Below are positions 5,570 to 5,807 of a stretch of DNA of 5,807 nucleotides, one piece after another; position 1 is the stretch's first letter, and every line of letters begins with the position of its first letter. Both the position numbers and the translations under genes were made by a program. Source of the DNA: Bacteroidia bacterium (GTDB lineage: Bacteria; Bacteroidota; Bacteroidia; Flavobacteriales; Flavobacteriaceae); the NCBI GenBank assembly GCA_030431085.1, contig JAUIJW010000156.1, positions 1 through 5,807 on the forward strand, in the 5' to 3' direction. The notes beneath the pieces were generated by a model that was not told the origin of the DNA, searched no databases, and saw nothing but the letters and a program-made list of their open reading frames with translations.

Positions 5570-5807
5570 TTAATATTTCTGATTATATGATGCGAATAGC
5601 TTATTCTGTTCACCACGAATTTCAATCTGAACAGAATTTTCTTTAACATTACAGTTAATGATACCGAAATTTTTCTGATTAATAACTTTAGATATTCTAT
5701 AAGGATTTGGCTCTTCTTTGAAACTGGTGTAAGAATGAGTCAAACCGCTCGATGTTACATCAATTAATGGATAAGGCAACCGCGCTAAAGTATCTTTTGA
5801 AATTTCG
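5570..5807 (-). CDS. C-terminal end of a PhoD-like alkaline phosphatase family protein (5' end outside window)
   Basis: The last 78 codons of a gene that enters from the right edge; no start codon lies inside the window. The conserved part reads LPYPLIDVTSSGLTHSY, followed about 15 residues later by NPYRIS. Near the end, NFGIINCN is followed by an alternating strand-forming sequence. This matches the C-terminal pattern of PhoD-like metallophosphatases (Y-P-L-x-D/E-x-T-S-S-G-L-T-H, then N-F-G-x-I), calcium- and iron-dependent phosphodiesterases or phosphomonoesterases usually exported to the periplasm or cell surface. The catalytic metal-binding residues and any signal peptide would lie upstream and cannot be checked, so substrate and location are unknown. 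It precedes ndk on the same strand with a 74-bp gap, and no terminator hairpin was seen between them. Confidence 0.7.
   Translation of the reverse strand, partial: EISKDTLARLPYPLIDVTSSGLTHSYTSFKEEPNPYRISKVINQKNFGIINCNVKENSVQIEIRGEQNKLFASYNQKY

Noticed and set aside
1..5807. Mobile elements, CRISPR arrays, tRNA or rRNA genes, toxin-antitoxin or defence islands, or a wholly new system
   Set aside because: Nearly all the DNA is accounted for by recognised housekeeping genes on either strand. No repeat arrays, transposase motifs, attachment-like repeats or RNA gene folds were seen, and intergenic gaps are 4 to 207 bp.

Overview
The window is a low-GC, gene-dense chromosomal segment from a member of the Bacteroidota, most likely a marine-type Flavobacteriaceae. 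Four things point there: AT-rich codon use, start codons without clear Shine-Dalgarno sequences, -7 elements of the Bacteroidota type TAnnTTTG, and protein sequences (RibH, Ndk, RecF, MutL) with flavobacterial signatures. The assignment comes from reading the sequence; no database search was run.

Layout. The left 3.4 kb is a minus-strand cluster. In transcription order it holds a membrane-anchored TPR protein (3400-2633), lumazine synthase ribH (2628-2146), a small C-terminally anchored membrane protein (2046-1756), and mutL (1756 to beyond base 1, lacking only its extreme C-terminus). The TPR gene and ribH are 4 nt apart. The small membrane protein and mutL share one base (TAATG). A candidate promoter lies in the 99-bp gap after ribH, so the cluster is probably two transcription units: TPR-ribH, and small protein-mutL. 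A 207-bp, very AT-rich divergent intergenic region follows. The plus-strand pair recF (3608-4705) and dciA/DUF721 (4710-5006) comes next, 4 nt apart. It converges on ndk (minus, 5495-5076) across a hairpin that should terminate in both directions. The right edge holds the last 78 codons of a minus-strand gene resembling a PhoD-type phosphatase.

Function. This is mostly housekeeping: mismatch repair (MutL), gap repair (RecF), replicative helicase loading (DciA), nucleotide balance (Ndk) and flavin synthesis (RibH). The recF-dciA pairing resembles the arrangement known from actinobacterial origin regions. No mobile element, CRISPR array, tRNA, rRNA or defence system was seen, and nothing looks like a wholly new system.

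The points most worth a second look are four. The MutL C-terminal domain has lost its metal-binding endonuclease residues but keeps a clamp-binding-like motif. A perfect inverted repeat fills the spacer of a candidate recF promoter. The recF-dciA pair is tightly linked. The small protein before mutL belongs to a type that is easily mislabelled as riboflavin synthase.
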